Source: Streptomyces kanamyceticus (lineage in GTDB: Bacteria > Actinomycetota > Actinomycetes > Streptomycetales > Streptomycetaceae). From it: a DNA stretch of 64,000 nucleotides. The translations under genes and the position numbers were made by a program. Position 1 is the first letter of the stretch. Every line of letters begins with the position of its first letter. The stretch is from contig NZ_CP023699.1 in NCBI RefSeq assembly GCF_008704495.1, forward strand, positions 6,882,001 to 6,946,000. Reading direction: 5' to 3'. Shown piece by piece: positions 8,675-16,676 of this stretch. Under the pieces are notes generated by a model. That model ran no database searches. It was given only the letters and a program-made list of their open reading frames with translations, and was not told the DNA's origin.

Positions 8675-10594
8675 CTAGTCGACTTCAGCCACGGCCTGGG
8701 CGAACTGCGCGGCGTACAACCGCGCATACGCCCCTTCGGACGCCAGCAACGCGTCATGCGTGCCCTGTTCGACGATGGCACCGTTCTCCATCACCAGGAT
8801 GGTGTCCGCGTCACGGATCGTGGACAGCCGGTGCGCGATGACGAACGAGGTCCGCCCGTGCGCAAGACGGGCCATGGCCTTCTGGATGAGGACCTCCGTA
8901 CGCGTGTCGACGGAACTCGTCGCCTCGTCGAGTACGAGGATCACCGGGTCGGACAGGAACGCCCGAGCGATGGTGATGAGCTGCTTCTCGCCCGCGCTGA
9001 CCCCCGTGCCGTCGTCGTCGATCACGGTGTCGTACCCGTCGGGAAGCGTCCGTACGAAGCGGTCGGCGTGGGCGGCGCGGGCCGCCTCCTCGATCTCCTC
9101 GCTGGTGACGTCCTTCGCCGCGCCGTACGCGATGTTCTCCGCGATGGTGCCGCCGAACAGCCAGGTGTCCTGGAGCACCATCCCGATCCCGGACCGCAGT
9201 TCGTCGCGCGACATCTTGGCGATGTCGACCCCGTCCAGGGTGATGCGCCCGCCCGTCACTTCGTAGAACCGCATGAGCAGGTTGACGAGCGTCGTCTTGC
9301 CCGCGCCCGTGGGGCCGACGATGGCGACCGTGTGTCCCGGCTCCACCGCCAGGGACAGGTCCTCGATGAGCGGCTTGTCCTTCTCGTAGCGGAAGGACAC
9401 GTGCTCCATCTCGACCCGCCCGGTGAGCCGGTCGGGGCGCTCGCCGGGCACCGGGTCGGCCTCCTGCTCCTCGGCGTCGAGGATCTCGAAGACGCGTTCG
9501 GCGGAGGCGACGCCCGACTGCACGAGGTTCGCCATCGAGGCGACCTGCGTGAGCGGCATCGAGAACTGCCGCGAGTACTGGATGAACGCCTGCACGTCAC
9601 CGATCGACAGCGACCCGGAGGCCACCCGCAGACCGCCCACCACGGCCACGAGCACATAGTTCAGGTTCGAGATGAAGAACATCAGCGGCTGCATGACACC
9701 GCTGTTGAACTGGGCCTTGAACCCGGCCTCGTACAACTGCTCGTTCTGCTCGGCGAACGCCTTGGCCGACTCGTCCTGGCGCCCGAACACCTTCACCAGG
9801 GTGTGTCCGGTGTACATCTCCTCGACGTGCGCGTTCAACTTGCCGGTGGTCTTCCACTGCTGCACGAACTGCGGCTGCGACCGCTTGCCGACCTTCGTCG
9901 CCACGAAGAACGACAGCGGCACGGTGATCAGCGCCACCAGCGCGAGCAGCGGCGACACCCAGAGCATCATCACCAGCACGCCGATGATCGTCAGCAGCGA
10001 GTTGATGAGCTGGCCCATCGTCTGCGTCAGCGTCTGGTTGATGTTGTCGAGGTCGTTGGTGGCCCGGCTCAGCACCTCGCCGCGCTGCCGCTTGTCGAAG
10101 TACGACAGCGGCAGCCGCGACAGCTTCGCCTGTACGTCGCCGCGCATGCGGAACACCGTCTTGTTGATGGCGCGGTTGGAGAGCCGGGTCGCCACGGCCA
10201 TCAGCAGGCCCGCGGCCAGGAACGTGCCGAGCGCGAGCAGCAGGACCTCGCCGACCGCGCCGAAGTCGATGCCCTTGCCCGGGGTGAAGTCGACGCCGGA
10301 GAGCATGTCGGCCATGCCGCCGTCGCCCTTGTCGCGCAGGCCGTCGATGGCCTGCTCCTTCGAGAGCCCCTCGGGCATGCCGCGGCCCACGATGCCCGCG
10401 AAGAGCAGGTCGGTGGCCCGGCCGAGGATCTTCGGGCCGACCACGGTCAGCGCGACGCTGAACACGCCTGCCGCGAGCATCCCCAGCATCGTGGCGCGCT
10501 CCGGCCTGAACTGCGCGAGCAGTCGCTTGCCGGAGTTCTTGAAGTCCATCGAGCGGGAGTTGGGGCCCATCATCGCCCCACCGTGACCAGCCAT
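8675..10594 (-). CDS. ABC exporter subunit with canonical ATPase site
   Basis: A 639-residue fused membrane-ATPase half-transporter. The transmembrane domain occupies about residues 35-350, with several long hydrophobic helices. The ATPase has Walker A GPTGAGKTTL, signature VSAGEKQLITIAR, Walker B VILVLDEATSSVD with the catalytic Glu, and H-loop IAHRLSTI. It pairs with the next gene upstream: that stop and this ATG overlap by one base (TAATG), implying coupled translation and a 1:1 heterodimer. The exporter probably moves lipids or drug-like compounds outward; the substrate cannot be told from sequence. Confidence 0.9.
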   Translation of the reverse strand: MAGHGGAMMGPNSRSMDFKNSGKRLLAQFRPERATMLGMLAAGVFSVALTVVGPKILGRATDLLFAGIVGRGMPEGLSKEQAIDGLRDKGDGGMADMLSGVDFTPGKGIDFGAVGEVLLLALGTFLAAGLLMAVATRLSNRAINKTVFRMRGDVQAKLSRLPLSYFDKRQRGEVLSRATNDLDNINQTLTQTMGQLINSLLTIIGVLVMMLWVSPLLALVALITVPLSFFVATKVGKRSQPQFVQQWKTTGKLNAHVEEMYTGHTLVKVFGRQDESAKAFAEQNEQLYEAGFKAQFNSGVMQPLMFFISNLNYVLVAVVGGLRVASGSLSIGDVQAFIQYSRQFSMPLTQVASMANLVQSGVASAERVFEILDAEEQEADPVPGERPDRLTGRVEMEHVSFRYEKDKPLIEDLSLAVEPGHTVAIVGPTGAGKTTLVNLLMRFYEVTGGRITLDGVDIAKMSRDELRSGIGMVLQDTWLFGGTIAENIAYGAAKDVTSEEIEEAARAAHADRFVRTLPDGYDTVIDDDGTGVSAGEKQLITIARAFLSDPVILVLDEATSSVDTRTEVLIQKAMARLAHGRTSFVIAHRLSTIRDADTILVMENGAIVEQGTHDALLASEGAYARLYAAQFAQAVAEVD

Positions 10595-12327
10595 TACGCG
10601 GCCTCCGCTTCCGTCAGCTGGGAGAGCACGATCTCCCGGTAGGTCTCATTGCTCTCCATCAGTTCGTGATGGCGCCCGGTGCCCACGACCCGGCCCTCGT
10701 CGAGGACCACGATGCGGTCCGCGTCCCTGATCGTGGAGACGCGCTGGGCGACGATGACGACGGTCGCCTCCGCGGTCTCCCTGCCCAGTGCCGCGCGCAG
10801 TGCCGCGTCGGTGGCGTAGTCGAGCGCGGAGAAGGAGTCGTCGAAGAGGTAGATCTCCGGACGCTGGACCAGGGTGCGCGCGATCGAGAGGCGCTGGCGC
10901 TGGCCGCCGGAGACGTTCGTGCCGCCCTGGGCGATCGGCGCGTCGAGACCCTCGTCGAGGCCCTCCACGAAGCTCTTGGCCTGGGCGACGTCGAGCGCGT
11001 GCCAGAGCTCCTCGTCGGTCGCGTCGGGATTGCCGTACCGCAGGTTGCTGGCGACCGTGCCCGCGAAGAGGTACGGCTTCTGCGGGACCAGGCTCACGGA
11101 CCGCGCGAGCAGCGCGGGCTCGACGGTGCCCACGTCCACGCCGCCGACCAGGACCTCGCCCTCGGTCGCGTCGATCAGCCGCGGTACGAGGCTGAGCAGC
11201 GTCGACTTGCCGCTGCCGGTCGAGCCGATCACGGCGGTCGTCTCACCGGGCCGCGCGATGAGCTCGACGGCCTTGAGCACGGGCTCCTCGGCGCCGGGAT
11301 AGCGGAAGCCCGCGCCCCGGATCTCCAGGTGCCCGTGGCTGCGCAGTTCGCGCACCGGGGCGGCCGGAGGCACCACGCTGCTCTCGGTGTCCAGGACCTC
11401 CTCGATGCGCTCGGCACAGACCTCGGCGCGCGGCACCTGCATGAACATGAAGGTGGCCATCATCACGGACATCACGATCTGCATCAGGTACGCGAGGAAC
11501 GCGGTGAGCGCGCCGATCTGCATGTGGCCGCTGTCGATGCGGTGCGCGCCGAACCACACCACGGCGATCGAGGACACGTTCACGACGGTCATGACGATCG
11601 GGAACATCAGCGCGAGCAGCTTGCCGGTGCCGAGGGAGACCTCGGTCAGGTCCGCGTTGGCCTTCCGGAACCGGTCCTTCTCGTAGGTGTCGCGGACGAA
11701 GGCGCGGATGACGCGGTTGCCGGTGATCTGCTCGCGCAGCACCCGGTTCACCGAGTCGAGGCGCACCTGCATGGTGCGGAACAGCGGCCGCAGGCGCCGC
11801 ACGATCAGGCTGACGCTGATGCCGAGCACGGGCACCACGGCGACGAGGACCGCGGAGAGCGGCACGTCCTGGCCGAGCGCCATCACGATGCCGCCGACGC
11901 ACATGATGGGCGCGGTGACCATCAGCGTGAACGACATCAGGACCAGCATCTGCACCTGCTGGACGTCATTGGTGGTGCGCGTGATCAGCGAGGGGGCACC
12001 GAAGTGGCCCATCTCGCGCGCGGAGAAGGACTGCACACGGTCGAAGACGGCGGCCCGGACGTCGCGCCCGAGGGCCGACGCGGTCCGCGCGCCGTAGAAG
12101 ACGGCGCCGACGTTGCAGACCATCTGAGCGATCGTGACGGCGATCATGATGCCGCCGAAGCTCAGGATGTAGCCCGTGTCCCCCTTCACGACACCGTTGT
12201 CGATGATGTCGGCGTTGAGGGTGGGCAGGTAGAGCGCGGCGCAGGTCTGCAGGAACTGCAGCAGCACCAGCAGGGCGATGGGTTTCTTGTACGGACGCAG
12301 GTATGTCCGCAGGAGTCGTATGAGCAC
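10594..12327 (-). CDS. ABC exporter subunit with degenerate ATPase site
   Basis: A 577-residue half-transporter starting at GTG 12327 (protein begins VLIRLLRTYLRPYKK). Walker A is GSTGSGKSTL and the signature VSGGQRQRLSIAR is intact. The residue after Walker B is Asp (IYLFDDSFSALD) instead of the catalytic Glu, and the H-loop His is replaced by Gln (VAQRVSTI). These changes are the established mark of the non-hydrolysing site in heterodimeric ABC exporters such as TmrAB or LmrCD. It is the first gene of the pair. An in-frame ATG at 12432 would add 35 residues without membrane-domain homology. Confidence 0.9.
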   Translation of the reverse strand: MLIRLLRTYLRPYKKPIALLVLLQFLQTCAALYLPTLNADIIDNGVVKGDTGYILSFGGIMIAVTIAQMVCNVGAVFYGARTASALGRDVRAAVFDRVQSFSAREMGHFGAPSLITRTTNDVQQVQMLVLMSFTLMVTAPIMCVGGIVMALGQDVPLSAVLVAVVPVLGISVSLIVRRLRPLFRTMQVRLDSVNRVLREQITGNRVIRAFVRDTYEKDRFRKANADLTEVSLGTGKLLALMFPIVMTVVNVSSIAVVWFGAHRIDSGHMQIGALTAFLAYLMQIVMSVMMATFMFMQVPRAEVCAERIEEVLDTESSVVPPAAPVRELRSHGHLEIRGAGFRYPGAEEPVLKAVELIARPGETTAVIGSTGSGKSTLLSLVPRLIDATEGEVLVGGVDVGTVEPALLARSVSLVPQKPYLFAGTVASNLRYGNPDATDEELWHALDVAQAKSFVEGLDEGLDAPIAQGGTNVSGGQRQRLSIARTLVQRPEIYLFDDSFSALDYATDAALRAALGRETAEATVVIVAQRVSTIRDADRIVVLDEGRVVGTGRHHELMESNETYREIVLSQLTEAEAA

Positions 12328-12498
12328 GCTCGGTCTCTCGAGGAGTCGGGTGTCGGCCGGTGGGCGAGGTCGCCCCCATACTCCGACACCCGACCGGTCG
12401 CCGTGCAACCGATTAACCCATGACCGGGTCAAATTTCAGCCCGGGTACAGAACTGGGCTCACTTAAGGATCTAGGAACGCGCGGATCTCCGGTATGTC

Positions 12499-13938
12499 TC
12501 AGGAGACGGGCGGCGCGAAGGCCCCGGGATGCGACTGCTCCCGCACCGTCGCGTACTGCTGCCGCACCGCCTGTCCCACCGCGAGCTCCTCGCCCGGCTC
12601 GAAGACCTGCGCGGCCGCTCCCTGCCAGAACGGCAGTCGGCCGGTCAGCGCCCACGCGGCCTGCCGTGCGGCACCGATCGCCGCGTAGTCGGCGGGCTGC
12701 GGCACCACGACCTGGGTCCCGAACATCATCGGCGCCACGGCCTGCACGGCGGGCAGTTCGGCGGCGGCCCCGAGCAGGAACACCCGCCGCACCTCGACCC
12801 CGCGCCCGCGCAGCACGTCCAGCGCGTCACCGAGCCCGCAGAGCATTCCCTCGAAGGCGGCCCGCGCCAGGTGCTCGGGCTTCATCGACTCGCGCCGCAG
12901 CCCGGTCAGCGTGCCCGCCGCATGCGGCAGGTTCGGCGTCTTCTCACCCTCCAGATAGGGGAGGAACACCAGGCCGTGCGCGCCGGGGGTGGACTTCATC
13001 GCGAGCGCGGAGAGCTCCTCCAGGTCCGCGACCCCGAGCATCTCGGCCGTCCCGCGCAGCACCCGCACGGCGTTGAGCGTGTGGACCACCGGCAGGTGCA
13101 GCCCGGTGGCGTCCGCCAGCGAGGTGATCATCCCGCCCGCGTCGGCGAGCGCCTCGTGGTGCACGGCCATCACGGACCCCGAGGCCCCGAGCGACACCAC
13201 GGCATCGCCCTGCTGCACGCCGAGCCCGAAGGCCGCCGCCATCGTCTCGCCGGTGCCCGCCGATATCAGCAGCCCCTCGGGAGTGGTCCCCGCGGCCTCC
13301 GCGGGACCGATCACCTCGGGCAGCATCGCCTGGTGCCCCAGGGCCAGTTCGACGAGATCGGGGCGGTACGTCCCGGTCGCCGCCGACCAGTAGCCGGTGC
13401 CGGAGGCCCCGCCGCGGTCGGTGGTGCGCCGCGAGGGCCTGCCGAGCAGCTGCCACACGAGCCAGTCGGGAGCCTGCATCAGGGCGGCCACGCGCTGCGC
13501 CGCCTCCGGCTCGGTCCTGGCCAGCCAGCGCAGCTTCGTCACGGGCAGCGCGGCCTGCGGGACGCAGCCCACGGCCTGCGCCCAGGCCTCGCGGCTGCCG
13601 AGCCCGTCGACCAGGTCGACGGCGGAGACCTGCGCCCGCCGGTCGTTGCCGACGAGCGCGGGCCGCACGGTGTTGCCGTGCTGGTCGAGCGCCACGAGCG
13701 CGTTCTGCTGCGCGGAGACGCCGATGGCCTGCACGCCTTCGAGCAGCCCGCCGCCCGCGGCCTCGCCGAGAGAGAGCAGCCAGGCCTGCGGATCGACGTC
13801 GACAGGACGGCCGCCACCCTCCGCGCTCTCCAGCGGGTGCGGGGCATAGCCCTGCTTGAGTACGGCGCCCGTGTCCGTGTCACAGACCACGATGCGCGTG
13901 AAATCGGGCGAACTGTCCAACCCTGCGACTATCCCCAT
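12499..13938 (-). CDS. FGGY-family carbohydrate kinase (xylulokinase-like)
   Basis: A 479-residue sugar kinase of the actin-like ATPase fold. It begins with the phosphate-1 loop GIVAGLDSSPDFTRIVV and has the N-terminal FGGY motif region IGVSAQQNALVALD. C-terminal elements include LISAGTGETMAAAF, SLGASGSVMAV and a C-terminal AFEGMLCGLGDALD stretch. Family members phosphorylate xylulose, gluconate, glycerol or related polyols. The overall pattern is closest to xylulose kinases, but no xylose isomerase or transport genes are nearby. It stands alone, about 170 bp upstream of the ABC exporter pair on the same strand. Confidence 0.8.
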   Translation of the reverse strand: MGIVAGLDSSPDFTRIVVCDTDTGAVLKQGYAPHPLESAEGGGRPVDVDPQAWLLSLGEAAGGGLLEGVQAIGVSAQQNALVALDQHGNTVRPALVGNDRRAQVSAVDLVDGLGSREAWAQAVGCVPQAALPVTKLRWLARTEPEAAQRVAALMQAPDWLVWQLLGRPSRRTTDRGGASGTGYWSAATGTYRPDLVELALGHQAMLPEVIGPAEAAGTTPEGLLISAGTGETMAAAFGLGVQQGDAVVSLGASGSVMAVHHEALADAGGMITSLADATGLHLPVVHTLNAVRVLRGTAEMLGVADLEELSALAMKSTPGAHGLVFLPYLEGEKTPNLPHAAGTLTGLRRESMKPEHLARAAFEGMLCGLGDALDVLRGRGVEVRRVFLLGAAAELPAVQAVAPMMFGTQVVVPQPADYAAIGAARQAAWALTGRLPFWQGAAAQVFEPGEELAVGQAVRQQYATVREQSHPGAFAPPVS

Positions 13939-14055
13939 GCCGGGAATTCTGCCGCACCACGAGACGTGTCCCGTACCCCTGTTCCCCTTGGGGGCCCTAC
14001 CTGCGGGTTCCCCGGGTTCCCCCTGGGTTTCCCCTGGAAGTCCTCCAGGCGTTGG

Positions 14056-14358
14056 CTACGTGTTGCTCGTGCCCCAGTCGTCCTCGGCGTCGCCCTGTCC
14101 GCGCTGGCGCAGCGACCGCACCCGGTCGGCCACCGAGTCGGGCATCTTCTCCCCGACCTTGTCGGACACCGAGTGGAAGGCCTTGCCCGCCACCTCGCGG
14201 CCCTGCTGCGTCGCGGACTCGACGGTGTTGCGCACGGCAGGGTTCTGGGAGATCCCCCTGGCTGATTTCTTCAGCTGCTCGTAGCGCTCGCGTCCGGCCC
14301 GGGTCCCGAGTACGTACCCGAGAGCCAGTCCCGCGACGAATGTGAGCCGGTAGCGCAT
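14056..14358 (-). CDS. YtxH-like small membrane protein
   Basis: A 100-residue protein. One N-terminal membrane helix (LTFVAGLALGYVLGTRAGRE) is followed by a long charged amphipathic region with alternating lysine, arginine and acidic residues. This matches YtxH-domain proteins, which are linked to envelope stress and whose biochemical role is unknown. The ATG at 14358 is chosen because AAGGAAGG sits 9 bp upstream; an in-frame GTG three codons earlier abuts that site. Neighbours are an FGGY kinase downstream and tRNA genes on the other strand. Confidence 0.75.
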   Translation of the reverse strand: MRYRLTFVAGLALGYVLGTRAGRERYEQLKKSARGISQNPAVRNTVESATQQGREVAGKAFHSVSDKVGEKMPDSVADRVRSLRQRGQGDAEDDWGTSNT

Positions 14359-14551
14359 GACTGCCACCCTTCCTTGCGTCGACGTCGCTCGTCTGTCGCT
14401 CGTCTGTCGCTCGTTGTTGATCGGCTGGTGACCGGTCGGCGGTCGGCCGGTGATCGGCCGGGGGATACCGATTGGCGGAGCACCCCCCTGCTTGCGCTAA
14501 TGTATGTGTCGCAGCGAGCGCCCGCCGCCTGGAGAGTTCCCAGGTAGGTGC

Positions 14552-14566
14552 GTTCGATGCGAACGA
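14552..14566. repeat. Short inverted repeat in tRNA leader
   Basis: CGTTCGATGCGAACG, arms CGTTCG/CGAACG around ATG, lies 5 bp before the first tRNA-Asn. A TAATGT -10 candidate at 14498-14503 precedes it. It may be a processing or leader hairpin of the primary tRNA transcript. Confidence 0.3.
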
Positions 14567-14571
14567 GACGA

Positions 14572-14644
14572 TCCCCTGTAGCTCAATTGGCAGAGCAGCC
14601 GGCTGTTAACCGGCAGGTTACTGGTTCGAGTCCAGTCGGGGGAG
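14572..14644 (+). tRNA. tRNA-Asn (anticodon GTT), copy 1
   Basis: A 73-nt cloverleaf. The acceptor stem TCCCCTG pairs with CGGGGGA, followed by discriminator G. D-arm GCTCAATTGGCAGAGC, anticodon loop CTGTTAA with anticodon GTT, and T-arm ACTGGTTCGAGTCCAGT. No CCA is encoded. It is co-transcribed with the second copy 5 bp downstream. Confidence 0.97.
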
Positions 14645-14649
14645 CTCGG

Positions 14650-14722
14650 TCTCCTGTAGCTCAATTGGCAGAGCAGCCGGCTGTTAACCGGCAGGTTACT
14701 GGTTCGAGTCCAGTCGGGAGAG
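14650..14722 (+). tRNA. tRNA-Asn (anticodon GTT), copy 2
   Basis: A 73-nt tRNA identical to copy 1 across the D, anticodon and T arms. Its acceptor stem differs by a compensated pair: TCTCCTG pairs with CGGGAGA, replacing a C-G pair with T-A. No CCA is encoded. A strong terminator follows within 10 bp. Confidence 0.97.
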
Positions 14723-14730
14723 CTGTGACG

Positions 14731-14766
14731 AAGGGCCCCTGAGATGACTCTCAGGGGCCCTTTTTC
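14731..14766 (+). terminator. Rho-independent terminator of tRNA-Asn pair
   Basis: A 14-bp perfect stem (aagggcccctgaga with tctcaggggccctt), tetraloop tgac, then a run of T residues. This is an unusually canonical intrinsic terminator for this GC-rich genome. Confidence 0.93.
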
Positions 14767-14898
14767 GTGCCTGATGGAACCATGCGGGCAGCCCTGCGGT
14801 CCTCATGGTCGAGCGATGCCGACCATCCGAAGCAGGAGATCGTATGAGCGGCTATGCTGCGGCAGACGGCGCGCACAAATGTGCGCGACGCGCCGTTA

Positions 14899-14972
14899 GG
14901 GGCGGTAGCTCAGCCGGTTAGAGCAGCGGACTCATAATCCGTCGGCCGTGGGTTCGAGTCCCACCCGCCCCA
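14899..14972 (+). tRNA. tRNA with CAT anticodon (elongator Met, or Ile2)
   Basis: A 74-nt cloverleaf with acceptor GGGGCGG/CCGCCCC, discriminator A, D-arm GCTCAGCCGGTTAGAGC, anticodon loop CTCATAA and T-arm GTGGGTTCGAGTCCCAC. It lacks the initiator features of a mismatched first pair and three G-C pairs at the anticodon stem. Elongator tRNA-Met is likeliest. A tRNA-Ile2 modified by TilS to lysidine has the same anticodon and cannot be ruled out by eye. Confidence 0.93.
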
Positions 14973-15315
14973 CCTCAGCGGGTCTGTGCAGAATCGTTCT
15001 GACCTGCGCGAACGTATCCGTCAGGGTCGCCACGTAAACCGTGGCGGCCCTTTTTCACTCTTGGGGCGTAGGCCGCTTTCGGGTGGCGCGGGGTCCTCCG
15101 TACGGCTTCAGCTGCGGCTCCCCGTGCGGCTCCTCCTCGGGTGTGCCGCGCGGTCGGTGAGCGTCGCCGTGAACACCATGATCACCGTGCTGTCTGTGGG
15201 CAGGTGTGGAGCAGGGTGGTTCCGGTTGGGGAATCCTCCAACGTGAGTCGCACCTGCCATGGAGATCTCTCTCAAGTTTTTCAAATGCGAGGCAAACACG
15301 ATTATCTTGTCGCAC
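14973..15315. other. Non-coding gap between tRNA and Mop regulator
   Basis: The gap holds the tRNA terminator at 15023-15056 and then about 260 bp with no convincing gene. Short open frames on either strand lack ribosome-binding sites or typical codon bias. The last 60 bp before the regulator are locally AT-rich (around tttttcaaatgcg and cgattatcttg), which marks the probable promoter of the molybdate module. Confidence 0.6.
15023..15056 (+). terminator. Intrinsic terminator after tRNA-CAT
   Basis: The stem agggtcgccacg pairs with cgtggcggccct around a small loop and is followed directly by TTTTT. It contains one G-T wobble pair. It ends the tRNA-CAT transcript. Confidence 0.85.
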
Positions 15316-15717
15316 ATGCAGTCCTACACGATTGGGCAGGCCGCGCGTCTGCTCGGTGTCAGTCCCGATACCGCTCGGCGTTGGGCGGATGCCGGGCGGG
15401 TCGCCACGCACCGCGATGAGGGTGGGCGTCGGCTCATCGATGGGCGGGATCTTGCCGCCTTCTCCGTCGAGGTCGGGCAGAACGGGGGCGGTGCGGGTGA
15501 GGAAGACGTCTCGTACACCTCCGCCCGCAACGCCTTTCCCGGCATCGTCACCGCCGTGAAGCTCGGTGACGTGGCAGCCCAGGTCGAGATTCAGGCGGGG
15601 CCCCACCGGCTGGTCTCGCTGTTGACCCGGGAGGCGGTGGAGGAGCTCGGCCTCGAGGTCGGGATGCAGGCCACGGCCCGGGTGAAGTCCACCAGCGTGC
15701 ATATCGACCGGACCTGA
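15316..15717 (+). CDS. Helix-turn-helix regulator with Mop (TOBE) molybdate-binding domain
   Basis: A 133-residue two-domain protein. Residues 1-50 form a MerR/excisionase-type HTH (YTIGQAARLLGVSPDTARRW). Residues 68-132 form a single Mop/TOBE domain (SARNAFPGIVTAVKLGD, ending ATARVKSTSVHI) that binds molybdate or tungstate. The gene lies directly upstream of modA and modBC in the same orientation, so it is probably their molybdate-responsive repressor, doing the job of ModE with a shorter architecture. The ATG at 15316 starts immediately at the HTH; an in-frame ATG at 15259 would add 19 unrelated residues. Confidence 0.85.
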   Translation: MQSYTIGQAARLLGVSPDTARRWADAGRVATHRDEGGRRLIDGRDLAAFSVEVGQNGGGAGEEDVSYTSARNAFPGIVTAVKLGDVAAQVEIQAGPHRLVSLLTREAVEELGLEVGMQATARVKSTSVHIDRT

Positions 15718-15813
15718 ACGACGGCGTCCGGCCGCCGCTTCCGCTTTCGCCTCGCTTCGCCTCGCATACCCCTCTTCTCCCCCTCTTCGCACTTCCGCAA
15801 GGAGTTTCGCCTC

Positions 15814-16611
15814 ATGTCCCCGAAGCACTCCGCGTTCACCGCCCGCCGCGGTGCCGCCGCCGTCGTGACCGCCGCCCTGCTCGTCCCGCTCGCCGCCTGC
15901 GGCAACGACGACGACAACGGGAGCAAGAAGGACGGGGGCGGCAAGGACGTGAACCTCACCGTTCTCGCCGCCTCTTCGCTCACCGACGTCTTCGCCGCCG
16001 CCGAGAAGGTGTACGAGAAGGAGCACCCCGGCACCAAGCTGACGATCTCCCCGGCCGGGTCCCAGGAGCTTGCCGCGCAGGTCAAGCAGGGGTCGCCCGC
16101 CGATGTCCTGGTCACCGCCGACACCAAGACCATGGACGGGCTCAAGGGCGAGACCGGCGCGCCCACCGTCATCGCCAAGAACCGCCTCGTGATCGCCACG
16201 CGTGAGGGCAATCCGGACAAGGTCAAGGGACTCAAGGACCTCGCGAACAGCAAGCTGAAGGTCGTTCTCGCCGACGACACCGTGCCCGTCGGGCGCTACA
16301 GCAAGCAGGTCCTGGACAAGCAGAACGTCGACGTGAAGCCCGTCTCCAAGGAGGCGAACGTCCGGTCCGTGCTCAGCAAGGTCGAGCTCGGCGAGGCCGA
16401 CGCGGGCATCGTCTACAAGACGGACGCCGCCACCGCGACCGACAAGGTCGACGCCGTGGAGATCCCCGACGACCAGAACGCCGTCGCCTCGTACCCGGCC
16501 GCGACCCTCAAGGGCTCCAAGAACGGCGACGCCGCCGCCGCGTTCGTGAAGTGGCTGAGCACGCCCGAGGCGCAGAAGATCCTGCGGGACGCGGGCTTCC
16601 AGAAGCCGTAG
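15814..16611 (+). CDS. modA: Molybdate ABC transporter substrate-binding lipoprotein
   Basis: A 265-residue extracellular solute-binding protein. A lipoprotein signal peptide ends in the lipobox LAAC, with the modified Cys at residue 29. The ModA-type core starts NLTVLAASSLTDVFAAAEK and includes SPAGSQELAAQVKQGSPAD, whose Ser residues commonly coordinate the oxyanion. The protein captures molybdate or tungstate at the membrane surface for the ModBC fusion encoded 64 bp downstream. AAGGAG precedes the ATG. The likely regulator lies 96 bp upstream. Confidence 0.92.
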   Translation: MSPKHSAFTARRGAAAVVTAALLVPLAACGNDDDNGSKKDGGGKDVNLTVLAASSLTDVFAAAEKVYEKEHPGTKLTISPAGSQELAAQVKQGSPADVLVTADTKTMDGLKGETGAPTVIAKNRLVIATREGNPDKVKGLKDLANSKLKVVLADDTVPVGRYSKQVLDKQNVDVKPVSKEANVRSVLSKVELGEADAGIVYKTDAATATDKVDAVEIPDDQNAVASYPAATLKGSKNGDAAAAFVKWLSTPEAQKILRDAGFQKP

Positions 16612-16613
16612 TC

Positions 16614-16676
16614 GAGCCGTCAGAGCTGTCAGAGCTGTCAGAGCCGTCACAGCCGTTAGAGCCGTCGGAGCCGTCA
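16614..16676 (+). repeat. Seven 9-bp tandem repeats between modA and modBC
   Basis: Seven consecutive units of the consensus GAGCCGTCA, some with one or two changes, fill the whole spacer. The last base of the seventh unit is the A of the modBC ATG. The spacer therefore has no normal Shine-Dalgarno, apart from GAG within each unit. Confidence 0.9.

Noticed and set aside
14858..14900. Additional tRNA or small RNA before tRNA-CAT
   Set aside because: A short GC-rich hairpin (cgcgcaca-aa-tgtgcgcg) is present, but no cloverleaf or terminator supports a separate RNA gene.
15108..15317. Small minus-strand gene upstream of the Mop regulator
   Set aside because: No ribosome-binding site, no codon bias, and it would overlap the probable promoter of the molybdate module.
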